A stretch of 64,000 bases of DNA from the NCBI GenBank assembly GCA_964577985.1, contig CAZOAR010000007.1, forward strand, positions 1 to 64,000, in the 5' to 3' direction. This DNA is from CAZOAR01 sp964577985. GTDB lineage: Bacteria; Gemmatimonadota; CAZMKB01; CAZNLH01. A program made the position numbers and the translations under genes. Positions 1 through 9,377 of this stretch are shown here, one piece after another (positions within the stretch are counted from its first letter, which is position 1; each line of letters opens with the position of its first letter). Under the pieces are notes generated by a model. It was not told the DNA's origin and ran no database searches. It was given only the letters and a program-made list of their open reading frames with translations.

Positions 1-2
1 CC

Positions 3-176
3 TCCTTTATCCGGCAGATGAACGTCCGCCGGGTTGATCACCTGCCGATAGTTGCCCAGTTCTGCAGGAGGCTCAGGAGCGAGGACCGGCCAACTCGCTT
101 GACGGACGGCAGTCAAATTGACAGCTTTAACTTACGAGCAACCAAGATCTTTGATCCAGGCACTGTGGAAGAATGA
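3..176 (+). pseudogene. Possible transposase remnant (DUF4277/IS1634-like N-terminus)
   Basis: An open frame enters from the left edge and stops at TGA 174-176. Its readable part contains VRRVDHLPIVAQFCRRL, which resembles the N-terminal region of DUF4277-type transposases; after that the resemblance fades. There is no room for a transposase core before gpmI, so this would be a leftover. The stop codon overlaps the gpmI ATG as ATGA. It could also be the unrelated tail of another gene that begins outside the window. The family assignment is from memory of the motif only. Confidence 0.3.
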
Positions 177-1696
177 GCCGAAACATGCCGAATAAAAAAC
201 CGATCTGCCTCATTATCATGGACGGCTGGGGTGCAGGCCCGGCTGACGAGAGGAATGCCCTGGCGAAGGCCGAGACACCGAATCTGGACAGATTCCACAG
301 GAAGTATCCCAATTCCACACTGAGGGCCGATGGGCTCAATGTCGGGCTGCCCGAGGGAAACCAGGGTAATTCCGAGGTCGGCCACCTCAATATTGGTGCC
401 GGACGGATCATGGAGCAGATGCTGGTCCGGATCGACGACCAGATCGAGAGTGGCGATTTCCATGAGAACAAGGCCCTGAGGGGCGCCGTCGATCACTGCA
501 GGGCGAACGGGTCAAACCTCCATCTGATCGGACTTGTCAACGACCAGGGGGTTCACGCTGTCACCCGCCACTGCAATGCCCTGCTGATGCTATGCGAAAA
601 GATGGATTTCGATAACGTCTTCGTTCACGCCTTCACGGACGGGCGCGACACGCCACCGCGTTCCGCCGGGATCTACCTCGAGGAGCTCGCGGAGGGGATA
701 GAGAGGGCCGGCAGGGGCAGGGTCGCCACAGTCATCGGCAGGTACTGGGCAATGGACCGGGATACTAACTGGGACAGGGTTCGGGTCGCGTACGACGGGA
801 TGACCGGGCTCGAGGGGGTCCGCTGTGATGACTGGCGGGAGGCGGTCGATGACGCGTATGCCGCCGGCGAGACCGACGAGTTCATCAAACCGAGGATCAT
901 AAAGGGATTCCCGGGGATCCGGGATGGCGATGCGGTAGTCAACTTCAACTACAGACTCGACCGGGCAAGGGAGATCACCCACGCACTTACCGACTCCGTT
1001 TTCGAGGGTTTCGAAAGACCCCGGCTCGACCTCAGGTACGTCGCCTTCACAAATTATTACAACGATGGCGAGTTCGAGATCGCGTTTCCCCCGGTGAAAC
1101 AGGCCAACATACTCGGGCAGATCCTGAGCGACCACGGGCTGAAGCAGCTCCGGTGCGCCGAGACCGAAAAATACGCCCATGTGACCTTTTTCTTCAACGA
1201 CTCGGACGAGACCCCATTTCATGGCGAGGAGAGGATCCTGGTCAATTCTCCCAAGGTGGCGACGTATGATCTGCAGCCTGAGATGAGCGCGTACGAGGTG
1301 AAGGATAAACTCCTCCATGCTGTCGCCTCAGACAACTACGACGTGATTATCTGCAATTACGCCAATGGAGACATGGTTGGCCACACGGGTGTATTCGACG
1401 CGGTGGTCAAGGCGGGCGAAGTCGTGGACGAGTGTGTGGGTGCCGTGGCCGATTCCGTCCTGAAAAAAGGCGGCGCGGTACTCATCACTGCCGACCATGG
1501 CAACGGCGAGTGCATGTTTCTGGATGACGGATCCCCCATGACGGCCCACACGACCAACCCGGTTCCCATCATCCTCTGCGGCATGGGCGCCGTCGAGCTG
1601 AGAAGCGGAGGCAGGCTCTGTGATATTGCCCCGACCATCCTCAAGATCCTCGATATCGAACAGCCACCCGAGATGACCGGGATTCCCCTCTATTAA
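173..1696 (+). CDS. gpmI: 2,3-bisphosphoglycerate-independent phosphoglycerate mutase
   Basis: Cytoplasmic glycolytic enzyme that interconverts 3- and 2-phosphoglycerate through a phosphoserine intermediate using two Mn2+ ions. The 507-residue product is the usual length. DGWG near residue 17 gives the first metal ligand, and NQGNSEVGHLNIGAGR holds the catalytic serine near residue 67. RYWAMDRDTNWDR belongs to the substrate-binding domain, and TADHGNGECM near residue 440 supplies C-terminal metal ligands. ATG 173 overlaps an upstream stop; a second ATG at 185 is also possible. It is convergent with phoU and stands alone. Confidence 0.96.
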   Translation: MSRNMPNKKPICLIIMDGWGAGPADERNALAKAETPNLDRFHRKYPNSTLRADGLNVGLPEGNQGNSEVGHLNIGAGRIMEQMLVRIDDQIESGDFHENKALRGAVDHCRANGSNLHLIGLVNDQGVHAVTRHCNALLMLCEKMDFDNVFVHAFTDGRDTPPRSAGIYLEELAEGIERAGRGRVATVIGRYWAMDRDTNWDRVRVAYDGMTGLEGVRCDDWREAVDDAYAAGETDEFIKPRIIKGFPGIRDGDAVVNFNYRLDRAREITHALTDSVFEGFERPRLDLRYVAFTNYYNDGEFEIAFPPVKQANILGQILSDHGLKQLRCAETEKYAHVTFFFNDSDETPFHGEERILVNSPKVATYDLQPEMSAYEVKDKLLHAVASDNYDVIICNYANGDMVGHTGVFDAVVKAGEVVDECVGAVADSVLKKGGAVLITADHGNGECMFLDDGSPMTAHTTNPVPIILCGMGAVELRSGGRLCDIAPTILKILDIEQPPEMTGIPLY

Positions 1697-1883
1697 TCAA
1701 TTCCAATGTTCAGCCACCAATTCCTGGAAAAAGGGCTATTCGCGCAGGTCAAGGAGCGGATCCGGCTCGATCAGTTGCAGTCTGAACCAGACATCTATGG
1801 AGATGGCGAGCTCATTCCCTGCCGCAAGGGCCATCGTGTCGGCAGGGAACACGCCTCGTCGAAGGAAATGGCGAGTGCGGCGT
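1697..1883. other. Convergent gpmI/phoU intergenic spacer
   Basis: This short spacer separates two converging genes. Short open frames on both strands have no recognisable domain or ribosome binding site. I see no clear GC-rich hairpin with a T run, so the termination signal is not obvious. Confidence 0.5.
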
Positions 1884-2537
1884 CTATTCCCCCTTGTGGT
1901 GCTTAATAACCCTCCCACGGGACATGAAGATGACGTCCTCGCCAATGTTCGTGGAGAGATCAGCGATCCTTTCGAGGTTCTTGGAGATGCGAACCAGGTG
2001 GAAGGACCGCTCTATACTGGAGGGATCTTCTCTCATCACATCTATAAGCTCCTTCAGGATCCGTTCCTGCAGGCCGTCCACCGTGTCATCCCTGCCGCAC
2101 ACCTCCTCGGCCAGCTCCACGTCCTCGTGGATAAAAGAGTCGATGCTCCCGTTGAGCATCTTCTTCGACACCTCCGCCATCTTCGGCATATCTACAAGCG
2201 CCTTGACCGGGGGCCTTTCGATCAGGTACAGCGCGCTCTCCGCTATGTTGACCGCATGATCGGCGACGCGTTCCAGGTCGTTGTTCATCCTCAGTATCAT
2301 TAGCACCGTCCTCAGGTCCTTCGCCTTCGGCTCGAACTGGGCTATCAGGATCGTGCCATGTTCGTCGAGGGCTATCTCCATCCTGTTCGCCTCAGGTTCA
2401 TCTACCTCCATCGTCTCGAGGAGCATGGATTTTCTTCGCTCGAGCAATCCGCGGATGCTCTTGTCTATCATCCGCTCCACCAGCGCGGAGTATTGTATCA
2501 GCTCCGATTTCAATGTCCTTATCCTGTCATGCAGCAT
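1884..2537 (-). CDS. phoU: Phosphate signalling/transport regulator PhoU
   Basis: PhoU links the PstSCAB transporter to the PhoR kinase and holds the Pho response off when phosphate is plentiful. The 217-residue product has the expected two three-helix PhoU repeats; each carries an acidic metal-binding signature, seen as DLERVADHAVNIAE in the first and NLERIADLSTNIGEDV in the second. The start has AGGAG seven bases before ATG. It is the last gene of porin-pstSCAB-phoU, ten bases after pstB, so it is probably co-transcribed from the Pho-box-like promoter. Confidence 0.95.
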   Translation of the reverse strand: MLHDRIRTLKSELIQYSALVERMIDKSIRGLLERRKSMLLETMEVDEPEANRMEIALDEHGTILIAQFEPKAKDLRTVLMILRMNNDLERVADHAVNIAESALYLIERPPVKALVDMPKMAEVSKKMLNGSIDSFIHEDVELAEEVCGRDDTVDGLQERILKELIDVMREDPSSIERSFHLVRISKNLERIADLSTNIGEDVIFMSRGRVIKHHKGE

Positions 2538-2546
2538 CGATTGCTC

Positions 2547-3305
2547 CTATCCGAATTTTCCCGTCAGATACTCTTCTGTACGTTTGTCCTCCGGCACCGT
2601 AAACAACTTCTCGGACGGCCCGAACTCGACCAGCTCCCCCAGGTAGAGGAAAGCGGTGACGTCTGAGATCCTTGCCGCCTGGGCGATATTGTGCGTGACC
2701 AGCACGATGGTGACAGACTCCTTCAACTCCGCCATCAGCGCCTCGATCTTCATCGTTGAACCGGGATCCAGGGCGGACGTGGGCTCATCCAGCAGTATCA
2801 CCTCGGGATTCATCGCAAGCGCCCTCGCTATGCAGAGCCGCTGCTGCTGTCCACCCGAGAGAAACGACCCCCTCTTGTGGATGCTGTCCTTCACCTCGTT
2901 CCAGAGGGCCGCTCGTGTCAGAGACTCCTCGACTATCCTGTCCTTTTCCGGCCTGCTCAAACGGATTCCATTCAGTTTGTAACCCGCTATGACGTTGTCG
3001 TATATGCTCATGGTCGGGAATGGGTTGGGCCGCTGGAATACCATCCCGACCTTGCGTCTGAGCACAATCGGCTCCATCCTGTAGATATCCTGGTCCTGCA
3101 GATAGATATTCCCGCTTACGCTCGCGCCGGGCACTAGTTCATGCATGCGGTTGACACAGCGGATCAGTGTCGTCTTGCCACACCCCGATGGGCCCATCAC
3201 CGATGTCACCCTGCGACTGGGGATAGAGAGGTCTATATCCTTCAATATGCGTGTGTCACCGAAACAGGCGGAGAAGTTCGATATTCTTAAGACTGTATCT
3301 TCCAT
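2547..3305 (-). CDS. pstB: Phosphate ABC transporter ATP-binding protein PstB
   Basis: Cytoplasmic ATPase that powers phosphate import through PstCA. GPSGCGKTTL is Walker A, LSGGQQQRL the ABC signature, VILLDEPTSALDP Walker B, and VTHNIAQAARISD holds the switch histidine. The frame is open further upstream, inside pstA, but the conserved protein begins at the ATG ending at 3305 (MEDTVLRISNF), giving 252 residues, the usual length. That start overlaps the pstA stop by 19 bases, which suggests translational coupling. Confidence 0.96.
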   Translation of the reverse strand: MEDTVLRISNFSACFGDTRILKDIDLSIPSRRVTSVMGPSGCGKTTLIRCVNRMHELVPGASVSGNIYLQDQDIYRMEPIVLRRKVGMVFQRPNPFPTMSIYDNVIAGYKLNGIRLSRPEKDRIVEESLTRAALWNEVKDSIHKRGSFLSGGQQQRLCIARALAMNPEVILLDEPTSALDPGSTMKIEALMAELKESVTIVLVTHNIAQAARISDVTAFLYLGELVEFGPSEKLFTVPEDKRTEEYLTGKFG

Positions 3306-4201
3306 CTCGAAGCTACCATCCTCGATATCAGATTCAAAGAGAGTATGAGTGTGATCAGAACCACAGACGCGCCCCACGCCAGCGTATGCCACTCTTCATA
3401 CGGGCTCACCGCATAGTTGAAGATCAGTAGCGGCATGGAATGCATCGGCTTCAGTATATTGATGTTCATAAAGGGATTGCCGAAGGCCGTGAAGAGGAGC
3501 GGAGCCGTCTCACCGGCGACCCTGGCGATGCTCACGAGGACCCCCGTTATGATGCCGCTGGCTCCAACCGGCAGGACCACCTTCAGGATGGTTCGGTAAT
3601 ACGGTACACCCAGCGCCAGTGATGCCTCCCGTATATCCGCCGGGACCCTCCTCAAGGTCTCCTCCGTAGTCCTTATTATGAACGGCAGCATCATGATCCC
3701 GAGGGCGATCCCACCGGAGAAGGCGGAAAACGTGCCCATCGGCCTGACGACCCAGAAGTACGCCATTATCCCAATGACAATCGACGGTATCCCCTGAAGC
3801 ACCTCGGCGCTCAGCCGGACCCAGGAGGCTGTTCCTTTCCACTCCGACTCGGTCAGGAATATCCCGGCACAGATACCGAGCGGCCCGGATACTGCGAGAG
3901 ACACAACAACAAGGATCAGTGTGCCTGCAAGTGCGTTGGAGATCCCTCCTCCCATCTCTCCTACGGGCCTGGGGAGACTGATCAGAAAATTCCAGTCCAC
4001 GGCGGCCACTCCCTCTCTGAAAATATAATAGAGGATGAAAAAGAGGGGAAGCACCGCGAGGAGGCTCAGAAACAGCATGGCTCCCATAAATAGCCTGTCC
4101 TTAAGTCGCCTCAATTCGGGTCCGCCGGCCACGGGGCGCCTCGTGTGACCCGGACCGGTAGTCGCCGACCGATTTCCCCCTTTAATCACTCCACTCGGCA
4201 T
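3287..4201 (-). CDS. pstA: Phosphate ABC transporter permease PstA
   Basis: Inner-membrane permease subunit of the high-affinity phosphate transporter. The 304-residue protein has about six membrane segments, starting with LFMGAMLFLSLLAVLPLFFIL near residue 37. It carries the permease coupling motif EASLALGVPYYRTILKVVLP, which docks onto PstB. The roughly 35-residue hydrophilic N-terminus is slightly long for the family, so a later start is possible. It begins three bases after the pstC stop and overlaps pstB, as expected inside a pst operon. Confidence 0.95.
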   Translation of the reverse strand: MPSGVIKGGNRSATTGPGHTRRPVAGGPELRRLKDRLFMGAMLFLSLLAVLPLFFILYYIFREGVAAVDWNFLISLPRPVGEMGGGISNALAGTLILVVVSLAVSGPLGICAGIFLTESEWKGTASWVRLSAEVLQGIPSIVIGIMAYFWVVRPMGTFSAFSGGIALGIMMLPFIIRTTEETLRRVPADIREASLALGVPYYRTILKVVLPVGASGIITGVLVSIARVAGETAPLLFTAFGNPFMNINILKPMHSMPLLIFNYAVSPYEEWHTLAWGASVVLITLILSLNLISRMVASRWKIQS

Positions 4202-4204
4202 AGG

Positions 4205-5200
4205 CTATCCGTCCCTCCTCCAGCGATCGATCACGTACTTACTCAAGAGATTGATTACGGTCGTGACGAGAAAAAGCAGCAGCCCGATCTCGATCAGAGC
4301 CGACAGGTAGACCTCGCCTGTCGCCTCGGTGAACTCGTTGGCGATGAGACTCGCCATCGTGTTGCCGGGACTGAACAGGCTGTCGGGCACGGTATTCATG
4401 TTTCCGATGACCATCGTCACCGCCATGGTCTCTCCCAATGCCCTTCCAAGCGCGAGCATCATCCCCGCGGCTATACCGGAACGGCTGTGCGGGAGTATCA
4501 CCTTTCTGATCACCTCGTAACGAGTGGCACCCAGCGAGTATGCTGCTTCCTTTATGTCCCCTGGAACCATACCTATCACCTCCCGGCCTATCGACGCGGA
4601 ATATGGAATTATCATCACCGAGAGTATAAGAGAGGCGGTGAGGATCCCGACTCCATACGGGGTGGCACCGACCTCCATCTCCAGCGTGCGGACAATGGGA
4701 ACAAGGATGAAGAGTCCCCAGAAACCGTAAATGACCGATGGCACCCCTGCCAGCAACTCCACGGTACTTCCGAGGAAAGCGGATGGAAGCCCGCCACGGA
4801 GGTATTCCCCCAGGGATATGGCGATCGCCAGCGAGAGCGGGGCCGACAAGAGGAGGGCGAGGGCCGCAGTCACCAGCGTACCGGCAAGAAAAGGCAGCGC
4901 GCCATACTCACCCGAGACCGGGTCCCAGGTCCTCCCGTACAGGAAACCGAATCCTGTCTCGCAAATCGACGGCATCGAATGAATGATAAGCGTGAGGAAT
5001 ATCCCGAGCAGGAGGACCACTATCAGGAGCGCGGAGACCGTCAGGCCCCCGCGGAACAGCGACTCGACGATACGCACCGGCACACGGCACCACCCACGCT
5101 TCGACTCGACCACCATTTCACCGGCCAATTCCAGCCGATTCTCAGCCACCCTGTCGACCACTTCTCCCGGCTTTTTCCTGTCTGAGTCGACAGCCTTCAC
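4205..5200 (-). CDS. pstC: Phosphate ABC transporter permease PstC
   Basis: Inner-membrane partner of PstA. The frame stays open upstream within pstS, but the best start is the GTG at 5200-5198, which overlaps the pstS stop as GTGA and gives 331 residues. After about 45 hydrophilic residues come six predicted membrane segments. The EAA-type loop EAAYSLGATRYEVIRKVILP is the PstB contact. The N-terminal cytoplasmic stretch rich in charged residues is longer than in E. coli PstC. GTGA overlap implies coupled translation with pstS. Confidence 0.94.
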   Translation of the reverse strand: MKAVDSDRKKPGEVVDRVAENRLELAGEMVVESKRGWCRVPVRIVESLFRGGLTVSALLIVVLLLGIFLTLIIHSMPSICETGFGFLYGRTWDPVSGEYGALPFLAGTLVTAALALLLSAPLSLAIAISLGEYLRGGLPSAFLGSTVELLAGVPSVIYGFWGLFILVPIVRTLEMEVGATPYGVGILTASLILSVMIIPYSASIGREVIGMVPGDIKEAAYSLGATRYEVIRKVILPHSRSGIAAGMMLALGRALGETMAVTMVIGNMNTVPDSLFSPGNTMASLIANEFTEATGEVYLSALIEIGLLLFLVTTVINLLSKYVIDRWRRDG

Positions 5201-6237
5201 TGAATCAGTCCCTCTCCCAGATAGTCCACGGATCTCAGGATGGCCTCCGCCCTCTGCTGTGCCTGAGCCGGCAGGGGTGCATAGTCGAGCTGGCGCGTGT
5301 ACTGTTGTCCCTCGTGAGTCATCCACCACACGAGCCTGACCAGCGCCCCGGCCTTCGCGGTCGTTCTCGACCCGTAGTCCTGATCCCTGTAGAGAATAAT
5401 CCAGGTAAATCCGGCGATCGGGTATCCATCCGGAGCGTCGGTATTTGTGAGTGAGACACGGGTGTCCTCAGGCAGCTTTGTGTCAGCCGCCAGGCTCGCC
5501 GACTCGAGGCTTGGCCGGATGAATTTTCCGCTGGCGTTCTTGAGCCAGACCTGCGGCAGATGGTTCTGCGTGGTGTAGGCCAGCTCGGCGTAACCGATCG
5601 AACCCGGGATCTGTTTGATGAGACCGGACACACCCTCGTTCCCTTTCGCACCCAGTCCTACGGGCCAGTTCACGGATTTTCCTCTCCCCACCTCACCCTT
5701 CCACTCTCCGCTGACCTTGCTCAGATAGTCCGTGAAGATGAAAGTCGTCCCGCTGCCGTCCGAGCGATGAACGACCACTATCTTCATATCCGGGAGCGTC
5801 GCGTCAGGGTTGATCTCGACGATCCTCGGATCGTTCCACTTCGTGACCTTGCCGAGAAAGATGGCTGTCAGAACGTCGGGAGTGAGCTTCAACTCCTGAT
5901 TCCCGGGAAGGTTATATGTCACCACCACCGCCCCCAGACAGGTCGGGATATGAACGATCTCCGCCGCTGCTGTTTGAAGCTCCTTGTCGCCCATGAAGGC
6001 GTCGGTTGCACCAAAATCGACCGTCCGGTTCAGGAGTTGCCTGATGCCGCCGCCCGAACCGATCGACTGGTAGTTGACCTTTACTCCAGTCTCTTTGTAA
6101 TAAGCGTTGAACATCTTTGAGTAGAGCGGGTAGGGAAACGTCGCTCCCGCACCGAGGAGTTCATCTCCCGCAGCACAGGGTTTCGCCCCGAAAAACGCCA
6201 GCACTCCGATCAATACCAGCCACATAGCTTTCTTCAT
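5197..6237 (-). CDS. pstS: Periplasmic phosphate-binding protein PstS
   Basis: Periplasmic receptor that hands phosphate to PstCA. The start at 6237 is chosen because AGGAGGT lies six bases upstream and it yields a typical signal peptide (MKKAMWLVLIGVLAFFGA...CAAG, cleavage near residue 24). The mature protein opens with LLGAGATFPYPLYSKMF and contains SIGSGGGIRQL and RSDGSGTTFIFTDYL, the phosphate-contacting loops of the family. Length is 346 residues. It follows the porin gene by about 50 bases and is in the same Pho-controlled unit. Confidence 0.96.
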   Translation of the reverse strand: MKKAMWLVLIGVLAFFGAKPCAAGDELLGAGATFPYPLYSKMFNAYYKETGVKVNYQSIGSGGGIRQLLNRTVDFGATDAFMGDKELQTAAAEIVHIPTCLGAVVVTYNLPGNQELKLTPDVLTAIFLGKVTKWNDPRIVEINPDATLPDMKIVVVHRSDGSGTTFIFTDYLSKVSGEWKGEVGRGKSVNWPVGLGAKGNEGVSGLIKQIPGSIGYAELAYTTQNHLPQVWLKNASGKFIRPSLESASLAADTKLPEDTRVSLTNTDAPDGYPIAGFTWIILYRDQDYGSRTTAKAGALVRLVWWMTHEGQQYTRQLDYAPLPAQAQQRAEAILRSVDYLGEGLIQ

Positions 6238-6289
6238 CTGTGTACCTCCTGTATGACTTTTCTTAAACTTGCTTCCCGAAAAAACCACC

Positions 6290-7390
6290 CTAAATCAACA
6301 TCTGGAACTGCGCCCGGATCGCATACTCAGTGGGCGCACCGTCTGCGTTCGGCACGTTGACGTCCAGGTCGACAGCCAGGCGATTGTGCGTATCGAAGAA
6401 GATATCGAGGCCCGGCGTGAAGAGGGTCGTCCGCGTGGCGGCGTCGTCTCTGTTGCGCTGGGATGAATCCACCCGCAGCACCGGGCGCACCGAATGCAGC
6501 AGCGAACTGTTCGAAATCAGCACGTTGTAAGCAAACACGCCCATGAGGCCCACGAATCTGGTTTCCGTGTCGCTGAATTGCGGGTTTCCGCCCCATTGAA
6601 CCTCGCCGATTATCCACGGACCGTTTTTCTCCACCTTGTGTGTGCCGTATTCGAGATCTGCCTCGACGGCCTGGAAATTGTGACTCGCGCTCGAGACCGT
6701 AGTATCCACCCCGGAGACGGATATCGTCTCGAAATGGCTCACCGTCCGGTTCGAGAGCGCACCACCCAGGCGGACACTCTTCGCCGCCTGCACAACCAGT
6801 CGCGCGCCTGCGGTCTTCCCGCTGTCGTTGTCTTCCTTCTTGTTGGTCCCGTTGCCGTTGAAGATGCCGAAGGCGTACTCCCCCCAACCCAGGGTCCCGT
6901 GCACCTGCACGCCTATGTCGCGGCCGGCGAAGCCGCCATCCTTGACTGCCACCTCGTTGGCCGAGTACCCGTTCGCGGTACCGAGGATCTTGTTGCCCCG
7001 CTCGATCACCGGGATCTTCGTCGAAGAGGTCAACTCCCAGAGGGAGAAGGGCTTGTGAAACTGTCCCATCTGCACCTTGATGGCATCGGCCAGCTTCAGG
7101 TCGACATACCCGTCCTTGAGCCCGGCCTTCCCCTCTCCCACGTCGATCTGGACGCGGCCTGTCATCGAGCCCGATTCATTCCTGTACATCGCCTTCAGTC
7201 GCGCACGCCTGACAAAGAACGTGCTCGACGGTGAGAATCTGTCCACGCTCGTCGTCTGAAACTGCGCGTGGACTCGGCCCGAGAACTTGAGCTTCGACTT
7301 GCTGGTGACCACTCCTGCTTCTCCCGCCTGGACCGAGGTCCACGCAAGGAACAGCATAATCAACCATAACACACTTCTCAATCGTTTCAT
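6290..7390 (-). CDS. Phosphate-selective porin O/P family outer-membrane protein
   Basis: Probable outer-membrane channel that lets phosphate reach PstS. The start at 7390 (MKRLRSVLWL) has AAGGATAT upstream and gives a clear signal peptide ending near VQAGEA. The remaining roughly 340 residues are rich in alternating beta strands with aromatic girdles (for example GRVHAQFQTTSVD, FVRRARLKAMYRNE, GYVDLKLADAIKVQMGQFHKPFS), matching the OprO/OprP family. It is the first gene after the Pho-box-like repeat and precedes pstS, which supports a phosphate role; actual anion selectivity cannot be read from sequence. Confidence 0.85.
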   Translation of the reverse strand: MKRLRSVLWLIMLFLAWTSVQAGEAGVVTSKSKLKFSGRVHAQFQTTSVDRFSPSSTFFVRRARLKAMYRNESGSMTGRVQIDVGEGKAGLKDGYVDLKLADAIKVQMGQFHKPFSLWELTSSTKIPVIERGNKILGTANGYSANEVAVKDGGFAGRDIGVQVHGTLGWGEYAFGIFNGNGTNKKEDNDSGKTAGARLVVQAAKSVRLGGALSNRTVSHFETISVSGVDTTVSSASHNFQAVEADLEYGTHKVEKNGPWIIGEVQWGGNPQFSDTETRFVGLMGVFAYNVLISNSSLLHSVRPVLRVDSSQRNRDDAATRTTLFTPGLDIFFDTHNRLAVDLDVNVPNADGAPTEYAIRAQFQMLI

Positions 7391-7581
7391 TACAGCATAT
7401 CCTTCTCTTAAGGTGAACAAACAGCTTCTGATGCTTCTGGCCGGCGGGTTCGGAAGCTCGTGACCTTCCCGGCAACCATTATCTTGATTCTTCTATAGCT
7501 CACCTCCCTATCCAGTGTCTCGACCGACGCCCTTATCTCGTCCCTGAACTCCCGGACAAACCCATTCGCGATCGTGACTAA

Positions 7582-7635
7582 AGGATAGGCTGCAATGGTT
7601 AATCGTGAATAAAGGAATAGTTAATTTACTGTTAA
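7582..7635 (-). promoter_or_regulatory. Pho-box-like direct repeat and -10 element for porin-pst operon
   Basis: Between the phoR stop and the porin, read on the minus strand, four hexamers TTAACA, TTAACT, TTTATT and TTAACC start exactly 11 bases apart (plus-strand positions 7630-7635, 7619-7624, 7608-7613, 7597-7602). Eleven-base periodicity of TTAACA-like units is the known pattern of PhoB/PhoP binding sites. A TATCCT (-10 like) lies at 7587-7582, nine bases after the last unit and with no good -35, as in activator-dependent Pho promoters. The site is visible; binding is inferred. Confidence 0.75.
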
Positions 7636-7643
7636 TTCGCGAA

Positions 7644-9377
7644 TCAGGCGGGATCAGCAGGAAGGACGATCGTGAACGTGGAGCCATCTCCCGGGCGGCT
7701 CTCCACCGAGATCCGGCCATTGTGCAGCAGGACGATGTGCCTCACGATTGAAAGACCCAGCCCGGTGCCCCCGAGCGCCCTGGAGCGCGACTTGTCGACC
7801 ACGTAGAACCGCTCGAAGATCCTGTCGCGATGGCTCTCCGGGATCCCGATTCCGGTATCACTGACCTCGATGCAGACCCCTCTGTCGTGAGGTGCGAGTG
7901 TGATGGTGATCTCTCCTCGTTCTGTATATTTTACGGCGTTGTCGAGGAGGTTGATAAACACCTGCTCGAGCCCAAGGGGATCCGCCTTGATCGTCGGGAT
8001 CTCCCCCTTCACCTCCAGTGTCAGCGACACGCCCTTGCCGGACGCTCTCTTGCGCAGCAGGGATGCTGCGCGCTCGGCGACCTCCACGGCGTCGACCGGC
8101 TCGAGGTCCGGCCGCCTTCCGCTCTCCTCTAACGCCGACAACGTCAGCAGGTCTTCGACTATGCGTGCCAGACGATCGGCATGTCTGTCTATGATCTCCA
8201 GTTGATGCCTCTCCTCCCCGCTTTTCTGAGAATCGAGCAGTGTCTCGGCGAAGCCCTTTATGGCGGTGAGTGGGGTCCGCAACTCATGCGAAACATTGAC
8301 AATGAAGTCGCGCTTTACGGCTTCGAGTTTCCTCGCCTCCGTGACATCGTGCCACACGACGACAACCTCTTCTCCCGGGGGGATCAGCGTGGCGCTGCAC
8401 AGGTAAACACTGTCTTCATGGCTGATCTCTTCCACGGCGTCTCCGTCTTTCTCGACACGCTTCAGCAACCCGCCGAAACCTGGTTCGTGGAAGATCTCCC
8501 ACCACGGCCTACCCTCAACATGTACCCCGTCGATCATCCGACGGAAGGCCGGGTTCGCCAGAGCGACTGTTCCCTTTCGATCGAGCACTACCAGGCCTTC
8601 CCGTATAGAGGCGATGATTCCGTTCAACTCCTCCTTCTGCCGCGACAGATCACTGAAGAGTCCCTTTATAGTCTCCGCCATCTGGTTGAAGCCCTCTGCG
8701 AGTTCTTTCAACTCGCCCCGCTGTTTCAGGAAGACTCTGGCGTTGAAGTCGCCCCTGGAAAGTCGCCCGGCTGCGGAACGCAGTTGCGAGATGGGGCGTG
8801 AGAGTCCCCTGGAGAAAAGGAGCGCCCCCAGCAGAGAAACCGCCACTATTACCAGCGTAACCCAGGCTATCCTTGCCTTGAGGTCGCCGAGGAGTCCATT
8901 TATGTCCTTCAGGAAGAGGCTTACCCGCAAGACACCGACCAGATGGCCTCCTCTACTTACCGGAATGGCAACGTACAGCATATCCTCCTTGACGGTCGTA
9001 CTGTAGCGCAATGATCTCCCGAGTCCGTTTCTGATGGCCTGGACGATCTCGTCCCTCGTCCCATGGTTCTCCATCGACAGGGGCTCTTTCTTCGAGTCGG
9101 CAAGCACGACCCCATCCGGGGCAATTACGGTGATCCGGGTGCGGACCCCCTTTCCCCAATCTTTGACGAGAGCGTCGAGATCATCATTATTTTCCCCTTC
9201 CAGCAGTGGCTCTATCCGCAGGCTCAGGGCATGGGCCAGGTCCTCCAGGTGCTCGGCCTTCGCGTCGATATAGGAGGTCCTGATGGCCCTGAAGGAAAAG
9301 ACGAGTATGAGTGTCGACAGGAGGAGTACTCCTGATAGATAGCCGGCAAATATTCTGAATAAGAATGTCTTTCTCAT
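7644..9377 (-). CDS. phoR: Phosphate-regulon sensor histidine kinase PhoR
   Basis: Membrane kinase predicted to phosphorylate the adjacent PhoB-type regulator. A membrane helix (about 8-30), a sensor loop of roughly 140 residues, a second helix (about 171-193), HAMP (about 194-247), PAS (about 255-350), HisKA with His364 in VNVSHELRTPL, and a HATPase domain with NLLDNAVKYT, DTGIGIP and GTGLGLSIV. Length is 577. The sensor loop is larger than in E. coli PhoR, more like Bacillus-type PhoR. It overlaps phoB by four bases (ATGA) and sits directly before the Pho-box-like repeat. Confidence 0.88.
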   Translation of the reverse strand: MRKTFLFRIFAGYLSGVLLLSTLILVFSFRAIRTSYIDAKAEHLEDLAHALSLRIEPLLEGENNDDLDALVKDWGKGVRTRITVIAPDGVVLADSKKEPLSMENHGTRDEIVQAIRNGLGRSLRYSTTVKEDMLYVAIPVSRGGHLVGVLRVSLFLKDINGLLGDLKARIAWVTLVIVAVSLLGALLFSRGLSRPISQLRSAAGRLSRGDFNARVFLKQRGELKELAEGFNQMAETIKGLFSDLSRQKEELNGIIASIREGLVVLDRKGTVALANPAFRRMIDGVHVEGRPWWEIFHEPGFGGLLKRVEKDGDAVEEISHEDSVYLCSATLIPPGEEVVVVWHDVTEARKLEAVKRDFIVNVSHELRTPLTAIKGFAETLLDSQKSGEERHQLEIIDRHADRLARIVEDLLTLSALEESGRRPDLEPVDAVEVAERAASLLRKRASGKGVSLTLEVKGEIPTIKADPLGLEQVFINLLDNAVKYTERGEITITLAPHDRGVCIEVSDTGIGIPESHRDRIFERFYVVDKSRSRALGGTGLGLSIVRHIVLLHNGRISVESRPGDGSTFTIVLPADPA

